From Archegozetes longisetosus (Eukaryota; Arthropoda; Arachnida; Sarcoptiformes; Trhypochthoniidae): a stretch of 64,000 bases of DNA. Both the position numbers and the translations under genes were made by a program. The stretch lies in contig JAEMBT020000003.1 of the NCBI GenBank assembly GCA_018873245.2, forward strand, positions 6,219,843 to 6,283,842. The letters are read 5' to 3'. The number at the start of each line of letters is the position of its first letter. Position 1 is the first letter of the stretch. Below the pieces are notes generated by a model, which had not been told where the DNA came from, made no database searches, and worked only from the letters and a program-made list of their open reading frames with translations. Shown here one piece after another: positions 1 to 12,200 of this stretch.

Positions 1-2997
1 GCCTTTTGAGTGAAAGTCGTTATATTATTCTCGAGACACCAAAGGGCACCCATGAATGCACCGATACTGACACCTCCCACCATATCGATAGGTATTCCAG
101 CCTCAGTTATAGCTTTAATCATGCCAACGTGAGCTGCACCTCTGGCTCCTCCACCACCTAATACGAGGCCAATCGAAGTTCCCGTCAAAAACCGAGCCAA
201 TCGTGAAAAATCTGAATGAATAGATGGAGGATTATTGAAGAGTGAGGCATAGATTTCTTTAGTCTTTGAAACAGATCTTTTGGTGAACATTCTCTTAGGG
301 CAACGGATATGATGATGAGAAGAACACCATGACCTGATGTTGAGCCATCGAACTGTATCTTTAGGTTTGAGAGAGTCTGACTTGTGCAATAGAACCAATT
401 CTTTTTGAGTTCTGATGGCTAAGTGCTCCAATTGCTTTTCAACGCGACCGACCGATGGTTCCTGATCTGCGAGCGCAACAATCAATATACAGTCAGCCTG
501 ACGAATACATCGTTGAGTCCAAGTTGAGAAATTAGAGTCGCACTGATACAAAACTATCCTGTGTTGGTCTTCCTGTTGAGCCAACCACGAACACAATCGG
601 TATTCTGACTGCTTCTCTAGCGCAGTTGGACCTAAAGATTTTCTGATAAGTTCCGAAGTGAGATGAGATACAGCTCCAATTGATGTCAAGGCATGATATA
701 ATTCCATTGCAAACGCTTGAAGCGGAACATCATCTGTCACTGACAACAGAGCTACTGTTGAAAAGTTAGACCCAGTTGGGCGCGAACCTATCTCTGCAGC
801 TGACAGTGACTGATAGCCAGGTATTTGTAGACTACGCAGTAATCTATGGCCTAACAGATGAATCAGTCGCGTCACTACTACTGGATATTTAATCTTAATC
901 GCTTCAACCAAACCATCGGGAAGTTTAGCCAATTCTGAATCTCTGACTGCCATTATTGTTGGTCGATCTGGGAGTTTGTGTAATCACTTCAACCAAACCG
1001 ATCAAATCTCCCTTTCCGTATTCGCCGACTAGTTCTTTCTTACCATTGGGTCTAGTAATAACAGATCGCAATCGACCACTTAATACAATGTAAGTGCAGT
1101 CAGATTTGTCTCCCTGACGATAAATGGCACGTCCCGACTCGTAATGAATCCAATCAAGAGCAAAGTCGATTTGTCGTACAAACGTTGATAAACGCTGGAC
1201 AACAGCATGAGCTAAATGTAAAACAGCTCTCGGATGTTCTGTTAGAATGTCATAGATATGATCTTTAGTAATAACTCCCACTTTGCATGTCTGGCGTGTC
1301 TTTATAGTAAAGAGCGACGGTTCGCCTGTAATCACAGAAAGCGCGCCAACTATTTCTCCGGGATATACGACGTATAGATTATTTTCCTCATATCTATCAA
1401 TTGATTTTTGCGAAACTATTATAGAACCAGATAAAACATAAAATAACGAATTCTCTTCGTGTGTGTCTTCAGATGTCAAACAAACACCACTATTATATTC
1501 TCTAACTACTAATTTCTTTTGTAACAGCTTTTCGTCATCAATATTCAATTGTTGCATAAGTCCCTCTACAGCAACGTTAAATATTTCTTCATCACTTAGG
1601 CCTTGAATGCGATCCTCATTAAACATGAAAGATCGCCGACGTTTCAGTTTCTGGTTCTCTGGAGGACCGAAATAAGTGTTCAATGACTTTTGTTTTCGTG
1701 GAGACTCCATTTCTGGTATTCTTTTATCATTTGCTTTTTGATCAAAATTAACACCTTCTTCCATGTGATCGCGTTCTTGTAGCTGATCAGAGGCTGCCAT
1801 GGCTCTAAGTACAGACTTGATATCAGATATTTCAGTACCAGAATAGGAATGCGAATGCTGTAACGAATGTGGTGGTAGTGTTGTAGGACGTGAAGGACTT
1901 GACTTAGGAGGACTAGTACCAGCTGTTGCGGTCAGATATGCTGCAAGCACTGAATTAGTATTCGTTCGTTTGCTGATCAGTCCGGGATTTAGCAATTGAG
2001 TCGTTAGACCTAGGTAATGGTGTAATGCAGTGAATGTGACTCTTTGCAGGCGAACCATTATTACTTGTACTACACGTACTAAGGATTCTGGATATTTCTC
2101 TAGTAGTTGCTTAAACAGTTCAACTTGTAGTCTAAGAATTGTACTCTCTTCTATGGCTTTTGCAGAGACTGTTTTGAATGGCGCCAAATGTCCCGTCAAC
2201 ACATCCATTACTGAAAGCATACTAGCGATCGATTCTCCAACTGATACTTCTTTAAGAATTAGTTCATTTCCATCTGATTCAGTGATCGACACTTGTATGC
2301 GACCCGATTGTACGATATATATGCTGTCATCCGGGTCTCCAATAGAGAACAAGTGCTGACCTTTTGGCACATTGACGAACTCGAGATTTTTGCATAACTC
2401 GAGAAATAGTGGTTTGTCGAAGAAACCAAAAACACGAATACTTTTGAGCATATAAATGACTTCAGGAGGAAGCGGTTGTTCACATTGGTCTCCAATCTCT
2501 TCCTCTAAGAAAGCCTGAGATGGCTCTTTCACCTGAAGAGTCAGTGGTTGGTCTCTCTTCAGACGTAATAATCGTTTAGCAAAACGCAATACCATTTGAC
2601 GCTTTTGCCACGAGCTCTGCCTTTAATTATGAAAAAAGAAAAGTTGTTTAATGGAAAATAAGATCAAACAAGATGTAACTGAATGGCAGTGTTGAGACCT
2701 GTTGCTTGTAATGAAGTCCTGACTTTCCTCAACATTTTCCTTCCGTAGAACATGACTTTATCTCTTTTCCTAAATCGTGGTAGAGTTGGATCAGGAAGAA
2801 TACTTCGAGTGACATTCGGTCTCAATTTTCTAACGACAGCGAATGTGAAGAGAGCAGCACTCAGTGCAAATATCATTAACAAAATCATGAATATTTGGGA
2901 GATATCAACAGATCTCCAGTCAGTACAAAGTCGTTTAAATAGGCTTCTATCACTTCTAGCAAATACATTATCTTTGATTCTCTTATTTAGGAAATAT
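1..2997 (-). CDS. sws: Swiss cheese / neuropathy target esterase (patatin-like phospholipase), 3' truncated by window
   Basis: This gene encodes an ER-anchored (lyso)phospholipase B of the PNPLA6/7 family. Exons read are 2997-2680 and 2620-1, joined by an intron of about 59 nt; the phase requires a weak donor (CA|GTTACA). The first carries a hydrophobic helix (ILLMIFALSAALFTFAVV) followed by the family motif RFRKRDKVMFYGRKMLRKV. The long exon holds three cyclic-nucleotide-binding-like domains: about 2450-2070 (DPDDSIYIVQSGRI), about 1500-1150 and about 1150-960. The patatin domain follows, with an oxyanion loop GGGGARG near 130-160 and the nucleophile motif GVSIG, whose serine codon is at 66-68. 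The catalytic Asp and the C-terminus lie beyond base 1. Near 957-962 the frame shifts by one extra base: TPRST is followed out of frame by IMAVRDSELAKLP, which the family has in frame. The fly protein binds PKA-C3 and is needed in neurons and glia. Identity is secure; only the short intron and the 5' end are uncertain. Confidence 0.93.
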
Positions 2998-4795
2998 CTG
3001 TAAAATTACTTAAGTATTAATACAAAATCGATTAACAAAAATCTGATCAACAATCGTTTTATAAAGAGACGCATCAATTCAATGGCAAAGCAAACAACAT
3101 CTGAGGCTAAAATTTTTAAACTGAATATAAACAAAGATTTGTTCAAATATAACGTTCACTAATTCTTCACTTCAAACTTTGATTAATACACAAAAGTTTT
3201 TGTATATTCATATTAATCAAATCAAAGCCAAATTAATGCCATGTTTATATGACCATAACTATTATATTTTACTATTATTTTCAATTTGATTGGCTATTTT
3301 TAAAGCGTTTGTTTGTCAAAAGTTGTTGTTGAGAAAACACAAGACATAATAAACTAATCACATGTTTGTAAGAACTTTGAAGCGATTTACAGGAATTATT
3401 AGTTTAGGTGAAACAGGATTTTGTTGAATTTCTAATTAAAAAGTTCTAAGGATAGTAAAAGCCTTAGTTATTTGATACTTATTTTGTTGGTTGTTTAGTT
3501 GAGTTTGAGAAGGATTATGTCGCGTGGTAATAGTACTAATGAAATTAAGTTACAACGCATAATGTATACTATTTTTACTGCTTCCAGTCTACAAATACTA
3601 AGTCCTGGTTAACGTTACTTAATAGAAGTCAAGCATGTCCATGTCTTAATAACTTCCTCCTCACTTCTAATAACTAAATAGACAAAAGCTATACTCGAAC
3701 TGAGACTGCTACATTTGAATAGTTATTGCGTAAAATCAGTTTGTCCTTTATCTCATTTTGGCTACTTCGAATAGGTCTGACAAACAAACTTGAAAACAGC
3801 CTTTGAGTCTAATTGTTGATTGGTTGTAAGACTACTAGAATTGATATTTGAAATATATGAAGAGGAATACGATATATTTAGGACTTGCTGGATTGGCAGT
3901 CCTAAGTAATCAAGTAAGGTATGAGTAAGTACAATGTCAAAATCAAACAGAAGCACTACCGAAAATTTGATTAACACTAAAATAATCAACTTTTTGTTAA
4001 AATTCAGTTTCTCTTCAAAAGTAAATTCAATGTCTCATTGAAAGTGCTATTCACCTAATTAAGACTTTCCGAGAGATATGATTGAAGGTTTTTGTTTCGA
4101 ATTAGTGTAATTCAGTGAACCACTTAATAGAATTGACGTTTTTGAGCTGAACCTATTTAATTCAGTTATAATAATATCCACGAGACCGCTATAATAACTC
4201 TGCAGCATTTAGATGATAAGCATTAGAGACTAATATAAGTTGAATAAATAGGAAATTTTTCTAAACTAATTGCATTAAATAAGCGTTAACTTTAAGTTAT
4301 TTAGATCTAATTCCAAATTACATTAAGAATTGCTAGTTTTAGTCTGCTAATAACCTCATGCTCTATTCATTTATGATAAGATTTGGCTTGTGCCAAAGTC
4401 TCTAGGTTTTGCTCAAATGTTAGTTAAAGAGTGTATGATTTGACTTCAATTTATTAAAAGCAAAAACAAAAAGTCAATCTCTGTTTCCATTTCTGATCTA
4501 ATCAAAACTGAATAGAAATGTTCTTTGCTATAGTAATAAAATTGCGACAAAACTTTTAAAGCTTCAGCTCTATTACATTGAATACATTTAAAAGCCAGCA
4601 TAGAAACTAATTAACAAACGAGAACAATTTTGAGAATTTGTTTGATTAATTGTATGATTGAGTCATCGATTAAAATCACAAACTTAGTCAGAGAAACGAC
4701 AATTGAAACGACCTGTTACAAGTGAGAATAGAGCATGGATAACGTTATATACGATTTGAATCATAATACGAGTTACACGAGTTTTCAAGCCTTAC

Positions 4796-4860
4796 ATAAA
4801 TCTTACAGAAGAGTTACAACACGAGCGATAGGTGTGAACCAAGTAGCTCTTAATCGACAT
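4796..4860 (-). CDS. sws: Possible first coding exon of sws
   Basis: On the minus strand an ATG at 4860 opens 21 codons plus two bases (MSIKSYLVHTYRSCC...) and ends at a strong donor, TTTAT|GTAAGG. It leaves phase 2, exactly what the acceptor TTTTACAG at 2999-2998 needs, so the join continues into YFLNKRIKDN and then the membrane helix. The resulting stretch before RFRKRDK is about 100 residues, close to the fly protein and longer than the vertebrate one. This N-terminus is not conserved, so homology gives no support. The alternative is initiation at the Met just before the membrane helix (2888). Confidence 0.4.
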
Positions 4861-7800
4861 TCTTATAGTGAAAAATTGTCGAGAGTTTTTCAAAAGCAAA
4901 ATCTTGAAATTGAGCTGACTTTTTATCTCTGGAAGGTTTTATTCAATAGATTTGATAGAGTATAGGTGAATAAACCTCTCCTTTAAAGGCAAGACCACTG
5001 ATGTATTGACTTTTATAAATAGCAATAATTTCAACCTTCAGAGGACATCCTGTTTCAATGGCTTCCGAATTAGTTCAATCCATTGCGACTGTTATTCACT
5101 CAATCGTTTTTTCAGTCAATCTGACACTGATTCGTACCCAAAATGTCCAAATTTATGCCAAAAATTTGAGAATTGCTTATTTATTATGTATTCAATTATG
5201 TGATAATCTGAAATTCAAATTTCTTGACAACTCTTATTAGACCTGTTGGAAAAATAGACCAGCAATTATTAGCTCAACCTTGCAGTGTTTTAATTATCCG
5301 CAAAACCGTTTGATTAAAAATTTTACAAATACTTTTAGTAGAACCAAATCTTGAAATCATTGAGTTTCTATTATTATTAGACGATAAAATGCAAATAAGT
5401 ATTTCATGGACAGTAATATCTCACTAAGTGTTCTGCTGAAAAATTTTTTGCAATGCCTGGAAATAAACTCTAACCTTGTTTGTAGATTCGGCCAGATTTT
5501 CGTTTTCCATATTTGAGGCAAGGAAAAAACCTGTAATCACCGAATTTCCCCATTTCTGATCAGATACTCCTGTTTAGACGTGCTTCGGTGCTTTCATATT
5601 ATTTTTCCATTAAATTTCAATACATAAATCTTCAACTTGAACCATGTGAGAATGAAAAGATTTTGCGAGACTTTCCTAGTCTCTCTAATTAAAGACATGA
5701 AAGTTTTTAGCGTTAGTCGAGCCTGCCCGAAGTAACGTTTTAAATAATGGTCAATAGTCATAATTGATGAGTTCAAGTTAGGTTGGGCTAATCCTATCCA
5801 GTAGTATTTTATTTGAGTTTGTGCATGCAAAATTAATTAAGGAAATCAAAAAAGAAACTATAATTGGTTCACGATAATACCTGTGAAACAGGATTAAATT
5901 CAAACTGTACTATGGTCCTTCAACTGCCTAAGCAAAGAATGATCTCTAATTTAAGTGTAATTCGTAATTTATAACTTGTAAGATAAAGAATTTGTTTTTG
6001 ATGTTTGATAGAAAGACTTTTATGATTGAACTATATATTGTCAACTTATATATAGCTTTTGTCAACTGTCAACGAAATGATAGGAACAGCTGCGCAACAC
6101 TATCACAAATCTTAAATTTAGAAGAATTAAGAGATTTCTAAGAGATGTAAGAAAACAGTGACATTTTATACTCGACTATCTTAAAGATAATTCTTTGATA
6201 CTTAACGTATTAGGCGCGGAGAAAGTTTTGAAAGGCACTTGCGAGATTTGATGTTGTACTTAAGGAATATGAAATTTCAACTAAATTAGTAAACAGAAGT
6301 TAAGCGATCAATCAATCGAGTCTTCCGTTTTGGTGCTTTTAGGTAATGAAGTAGAAAGTTAGAATATCGAACAGTATCGGTAAAGCTATAGATTAAAAAT
6401 TTAAGAAAAGCCTCTATCATAAAGACACGCATTCAATTATTTATTCTCTACTAGCATTCAATTATTTGTCTCTTAAACAACACAATTCTGGACTAAATTG
6501 ATCGATATTTTCGATACTTCTGATGAATTTAGCATCTAGATATTGTTTATTCGACATTAACCTCATAGCTTTAATCTGAAAACTGAAGATTTAAATATTT
6601 GCCTGAAGGGTTGTTTTGTTATTCAATAGTTGATTTGTTTGTCTCCTTTCAGTAGACTGAATTAATTGAATTATTAACTTATTTCTACGAGACCAGAAGT
6701 GAAATAGGTAACCAATAGATTTTGGTGAGTTTATTAAGTTTATATATGAGTTGATAATGAAAAGTAGTTAATTTAGAATATGCAACATAAGTGGCTTTAG
6801 GCGATCTAGACTAATACATATTTAAGATGAGCTTTCACCACAAAATTACTTAAAGCTTATTCAAATTTTTATATTTGTTTTTAATCATAACGATCTAAAC
6901 TGAGATTTCAGGACGATATGTTTCGCTTCATATAATATAGAGATAAATGTTAAAACAAATATTTAAACTAATGATTAGCTAAATATTTTCAAGACTTATG
7001 CCCACATGAGTTAAACTCGATTACATAAAGAAATTGATTCTTAATCTTTACACAAATTGTATGTTGACAAACTTAAGAACAATGATTGAAATTAGTTCTA
7101 TTGGGAATCGTATGGCTTGAGCAGAAATTCTCTGGTGTATTGTATGTTTCTATGGATATTGAAAATTGAAAGATTGCTAGTATTATAAAACTACTTTCCG
7201 ATGCATCAGTGAATTACTAACTGAAAGAAAAGTGTCACACTGTCACTCGAAATGAAATTAAGTAAAGTTATGAAAGTTAGAAGTAATCCGATGTGAAAGA
7301 TATAATAATTGAATAGAAAACTAATAATAATAGTTGAGAAAGGTTCGATTTAAAGCTGACAAATGATTAGGAAAAATTGGAAAATTATTTATGAACTAAT
7401 TATAAATGAAATGATAGATAGACTAAATTTAATAGAAATGAGAAGCTTTAATAATAAAGCTGATAAGAAATAGAGTAATAAATAGTAAGTTGAATGTAAA
7501 ACCATTTAATTGAAGGCCTAGAGTAAAAAGATTTGGAAATTCCAACAATTAACTAAATGTGTTGTTAATTTATAGCAAAGTTATGCTTAAGTCAATAAAC
7601 ATTGGTGTGCTAAGTGTCGTAAAAAATGTAGACTATTTCATAAGAATTTGCTGATTGCCTGGAAATACCTGTATCTGTGGAATAAGAACTGATAAAAGGG
7701 CAGCCCTTACCTCAAATTATTTGACAAATTAGTGGTTTGAGAGGAGAGAGCCCAAAAGTGAAAGTTTTAAAAACAAGTTTAATCTGTTTGAAAAGCAAAA

Positions 7801-8120
7801 CAGCTGAAGATATATTCACGTAACGGATTGGATTAATAGAGACTGGAGTTTTGCAATTTATTGCATATTAAGACATATGCCCTGTTTAGCTGTTTAGCTT
7901 CTGCTTCATTTGGACATCTTAGGAATGCGCGACCTGAAGACGCCGCTTCCCACGGCATTTGCACACTCTTACGGGCCAAATATTAAGAATTTTCAAATCG
8001 TTCTAAACTGTATTAAAGTAAACATTTTTGGTTTTTTAAAATAGTTTTGATTGATTTATTGCTAATGAATAAAAGTGACATTAATCTGGCTGTAATTTAT
8101 AGCATCGAAGTAACTCTTCC
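4861..8120. other. Intergenic AT-rich stretch, no gene seen
   Basis: Frames are short and lack splice-supported continuity. Open frames at 4735-4965 and 5006-5240 (plus) and 5594-5830 (minus) have no recognisable product. A small less AT-rich patch at about 7905-7980 stands out by composition but gives only broken frames. The 5' end of sws transcripts probably lies here or further right. Confidence 0.5.
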
Positions 8121-8180
8121 GATTCTGGCTGTATTGAGTAAATGATTTAAGATTCAGGCTGTTTTGGGTAAATGATTTAA
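8121..8180. repeat. 30-bp tandem duplication upstream of a TATA box
   Basis: Two abutting 30-bp units (8121-8150 and 8151-8180), each starting GATTC and ending AAATGATTTAA, match at 27 of 30 positions. They end about 64 bp before the TATA-like box at 8244, where upstream promoter elements would sit. A role in regulation is inferred from position only. Confidence 0.85.
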
Positions 8181-8243
8181 TCGAGAGTTCTTCGCCATCA
8201 ATGTAATTGCACTCGTCGTCCACTGGGTTTTCCAAAGCGATGC

Positions 8244-8255
8244 TTTATATAAAGG
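8244..8255 (+). promoter_or_regulatory. Candidate TATA-box core promoter
   Basis: The sequence TTTATATAAAGG sits in a patch richer in G and C than its surroundings, followed about 25-30 bp later by CGTTAGTTA, an initiator-like stretch. It would drive plus-strand transcription towards the signal-peptide exon at 8671 and possibly a non-coding first exon of the CRF-binding protein gene. No independent support is visible. Confidence 0.4.
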
Positions 8256-8670
8256 TTGGGGCAAATCGTTAGTTACGTAAGGCATACGTGGGTTGGAAGA
8301 AGTGATGTACGGCTTTAGTGCAATACTGTTGTACTAAAGCTTAGCTACAAATGCTTTCTTTTTCTCTATTCTCGTCATTTACTCGTTCACTTTTCTTATA
8401 ACTTGCATCACACCTTGTTTTTGCTCCAATTAGCTCCAGTCGAGACTTATTTTAAAAGTAACCTAATATTTGTTTTCTTTTCATTATGAAAGTCCAACTT
8501 TAGTATCAATGAGTGTTGCGATTGATTGAATGAATTAATTTAGTAAAAAGTGAACCTCTTTTGTACTAAAGAAAAGTTATAGAAAGTTAAAAAGTTTTTT
8601 GCAAGTTTCTGTTATAATAATATAATTAATACATATAAATAGTTAAGCAGTCGTTATTATTGCCAATATT

Positions 8671-8739
8671 ATGATTTTAAACATATTCATCGCTATTTTG
8701 TTAAACTTCTCTTCATTTGTCATCTCTTCACCAATACAT
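8671..8739 (+). CDS. Candidate signal-peptide exon of an unidentified secreted protein
   Basis: An ATG at 8671 opens 23 codons, MILNIFIAILLNFSSFVIS-SPIH, ending at the donor CAT|GTAAGA (phase 0). The sequence is typical of a secretory signal peptide: a hydrophobic core followed by small residues. It lies about 400 bp downstream of a TATA-like box. I could not fix the next exon. A phase-0 acceptor at 8998-8999 would add only 13 codons before a stop; an open stretch at about 9640-9780 ending CTACAG|GTGTCA is another option. It could be a small neuropeptide or secreted-protein gene, or chance. Confidence 0.35.
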
Positions 8740-9239
8740 GTAAGATATCTGTTTTTTATACGCTTTTCACCCAATTTATACCCTCTTTGTGCTGATTTTT
8801 CATTAAAATCAATATTTTAATCAATTGTTTCTAGAAGAAAGTAATTCGGACTTTTAATGTTTTATATCATAAAAATGTTATTCTAAACTAGGAATGACAT
8901 ATCGCAAAAAGTTATTTCAAATATGATTACTATATGATCTGTTGATTGGTGAGAAAGCTTTCAAGTAGTTCACTATTTCTGAGTGTTTGTGAGTGCTAGA
9001 ATATGCAGCAGAGACAGTCTGTATATTTAGAACTTTTCCGTTGACGAATCGGACCCGCTTTCTAATTGTGTTTTACCTGTTTTCGAACTACTGTATGACT
9101 CAAGTTTCCAGCGTAAAGAAATCTCATGTTACTTATTTTTTACTATTCAATACAAACATTTCTTATTTCCTTTCAGTACTTGGGATCATTGAGTTTTATT
9201 CAAAATCTAAACCCAATTTCCATTTCTAAAGAGCTTATT

Positions 9240-12200
9240 TTCACCAAATAGTATCTGAATAATATAAAAAATTTTTAGGATGTGGTTCATAAGGTGTGAA
9301 TATGTGAAAAGGTATTTGAAAAATATCAAAACTATGACCCGAACTAGTGCATTCGTATGCCACGCAGTGTTTGTGTGGTAAAAATATTTGTAAACATTTT
9401 AACCAATATTCAAATTTCAAATTTCAATTTTATTATATGAATACTAAAACGTCAGCAGAATTCTAGGCAATCTCAAATCTATTTAATCATCCACTCTTTG
9501 GCAAATTTTTTCAAAATTTGTATTCAATCAATTGAGTTATACAGAAAGTCAGCGGTAACATAAATAACTTGATGTATTTTTAGAGTATTCTGAAAGAATA
9601 TTCTTATTTTGTCAAAATAATTCGTTCACTAGTTAGGCTAGAGTAGTATTTTTATGGGATTCCAAGAGTGTATGATGAATAATTCAATACTTACGAGTGT
9701 ATATACGAACAAACTCGAATGGATACATAACAACAAAATTGATTTCCCCCATGAGGAGGAAGAAATTACATCTCTACAGGTGTCATTCAGACATTTCTTC
9801 CTGAACTCACTCATACGTTTCACTCTTATATTTAATCAATTTAAAAGCTGATCAGATTACGTGTCAATTTTCTACATGTATGTATCTGATGTCCGCCGCG
9901 ATATTCACGAAATTTTCAACAAATTATGATTAACCACTATATGAAACAATCACACGAAGCCAGTAGCTATTTTTAAATTAAACTTTTACCATAAATAGCT
10001 TATAAGTTAACCTTTGAAGAACTTTTATGACGATAATTTTAGAAAATTTTGAGACTTTAATTGATCTGCAAAGTAATGAATTGCTTTTTTCGTTAATCAT
10101 TATGACTAATGAACATGATATGATATGGTGTAGGTTTAAGAAGTTTTCGCCTTAATTGCTTGCACCGGATATTCTCAGAATCTTAAACAAATACGAGTGA
10201 GGGCTCATTTTCATACTGATGTGAACCAATCGATATATTTTTAATACGTATTTAAGTAGATATAACAAGTCAAGTGTATTGCAAAATACACATTGACTGC
10301 ATAAACACAGGTATATGTTTCAAGTCATATGTCCATCTCCTAAAGACTTTCCACATTTAGTTTATTCAAACCATATGTAGAAGAAACACGAATACATCAA
10401 TAATATTAGAGCTAAATCCGATTCAATCAAATAGACAATCTTGAATGATATCCTAATTTGAATAAATGCACTCTTTATTTGTATATTGACTGCATGTTTG
10501 TTGATACTAATTGAGTTCTGCTAAAAGGATTACTTCCGCTCTAAGATACACAAAGAAAAAATAAGCTTATTCAGAATACTCATAGTGAGGTTATAATTTA
10601 GCTAAGCTGCCTTTTTCAAAAAGCTAAAAACTTGGAAAATTGTCTGAATTTAGGTTACATCAAATTGAAAGCACTATAAGTTCGGTTTTGAATTGACTTA
10701 TTTCTACACCTACGATCACTAATAAAAGAAATGAACTAAAGCTTATTTTCATTATAAAAACTGGAATACAGTACACCCTAAAACTTAATAATCCGCGATA
10801 GATACAGGCAGATGGTTACTATGCTCTTAGGGCACGTTTCTTACGACACACACTGTTGGCTATTAATACGTGTACATAATGTGCTATTTCTTACTAAACA
10901 TACATTTATAAATATATGAATAACCCCTTGGATACATCCTCACGCATCACTTTACTCTATTTGCTATCAGCTTCTAATGTAACATGAATGCAAATTTGAT
11001 CATCTTTTCAATTCAAACATTGAATAACAGATTTTTCCAGGTTTTTTCTCAGATTTTTTCATTCTATTCAAATTTCTATTCATTTGCGACTTTGTCAATA
11101 AACATATTATCGAGTAGGAGAACGAATAAAATGTAGTTTACCTAAATTGGTTTAAGCTAGGTATTATTATAACTCATATGGAAAACAGTTTTCATGTGTG
11201 TTAAAATAACTTTGAATAATTGTTTGAATAAGAGATAAATTTGAATTGAACTTTAGAATAGGAGGTTTTTGAGTAAAAGCAAATCTCATGCATCAAAGCA
11301 TATACAGCATAAGCAGATATCTATCATATGTTATAAATATATTTAATTAAAAGGACTCAGCAGAATAAGTTAGGCAATTCTAGTATTGCATTTTCCATTC
11401 ATCTGTCTTCGTGACACATTCGTTACATCAGACTTTAAAAATGACGCATCAGATCTAGCCAAATAATTATCCGAAATTCATGCATTGATAGTCATGTTAG
11501 GAATACTATGCTAGAAGTCTCAAAGGACACCGCTTTTAATTAGATTGATCTTATCCATGAAATTTTGTTTAGAGTAATTGAAGAGATACTCAAATATTTA
11601 TGACCATTATGTCTGAATAGTAGTAAAAAATTAATAATCAGTTTATTTATAGCTACGTATAGTCTCGAGTTACAAATTATAAATTATTCATTTATCATGT
11701 GTTAGAATTCAATCAAAATTTTCTCAATTTTTAGAGTGCACACAAATTTTTCTTCTGTTTTCCTTCTTCTACTTTCACTGATCCATTTCACATTTTAGAT
11801 GTTCTTCATGAAGTTTTCAGTTCTTCCAGATTTTTACGATCAGTTTCTTAGTTACATAAATTGAAAATACGGTACCTTATAATAATTTGGGTTGACTAGA
11901 CGGGACTCGTGAATTGTAGCTCGAACTAGTATTAAAATAAGAAAATTGTTCAGTTAAATCTTAAAGTCAGACTACAGGAAAGTTGTTCAACTAAAACTTT
12001 TAAATTATTAATATTCTGGACTAGACTTATTTGATGACAAATAACATAAGTATAGAGAAGATATTAGTAATTTATCTTATAATGACTGAGATAAATAAAG
12101 TAGATTAATTGTTTGATGTGGACTACAAAACTGAGTCATTAGCAAAAATATAGATAGATGTTCGAGAAGTGTTCAACTATTTTCAGAACCGAAACCATTC

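Noticed and set aside
2030..2359. Plus-strand 109-codon frame
   Set aside because: It is the antisense shadow of sws.
7905..7980. Less AT-rich patch as a protein-coding exon
   Set aside because: All frames break within about 40 codons and no splice pair gives a sensible peptide.
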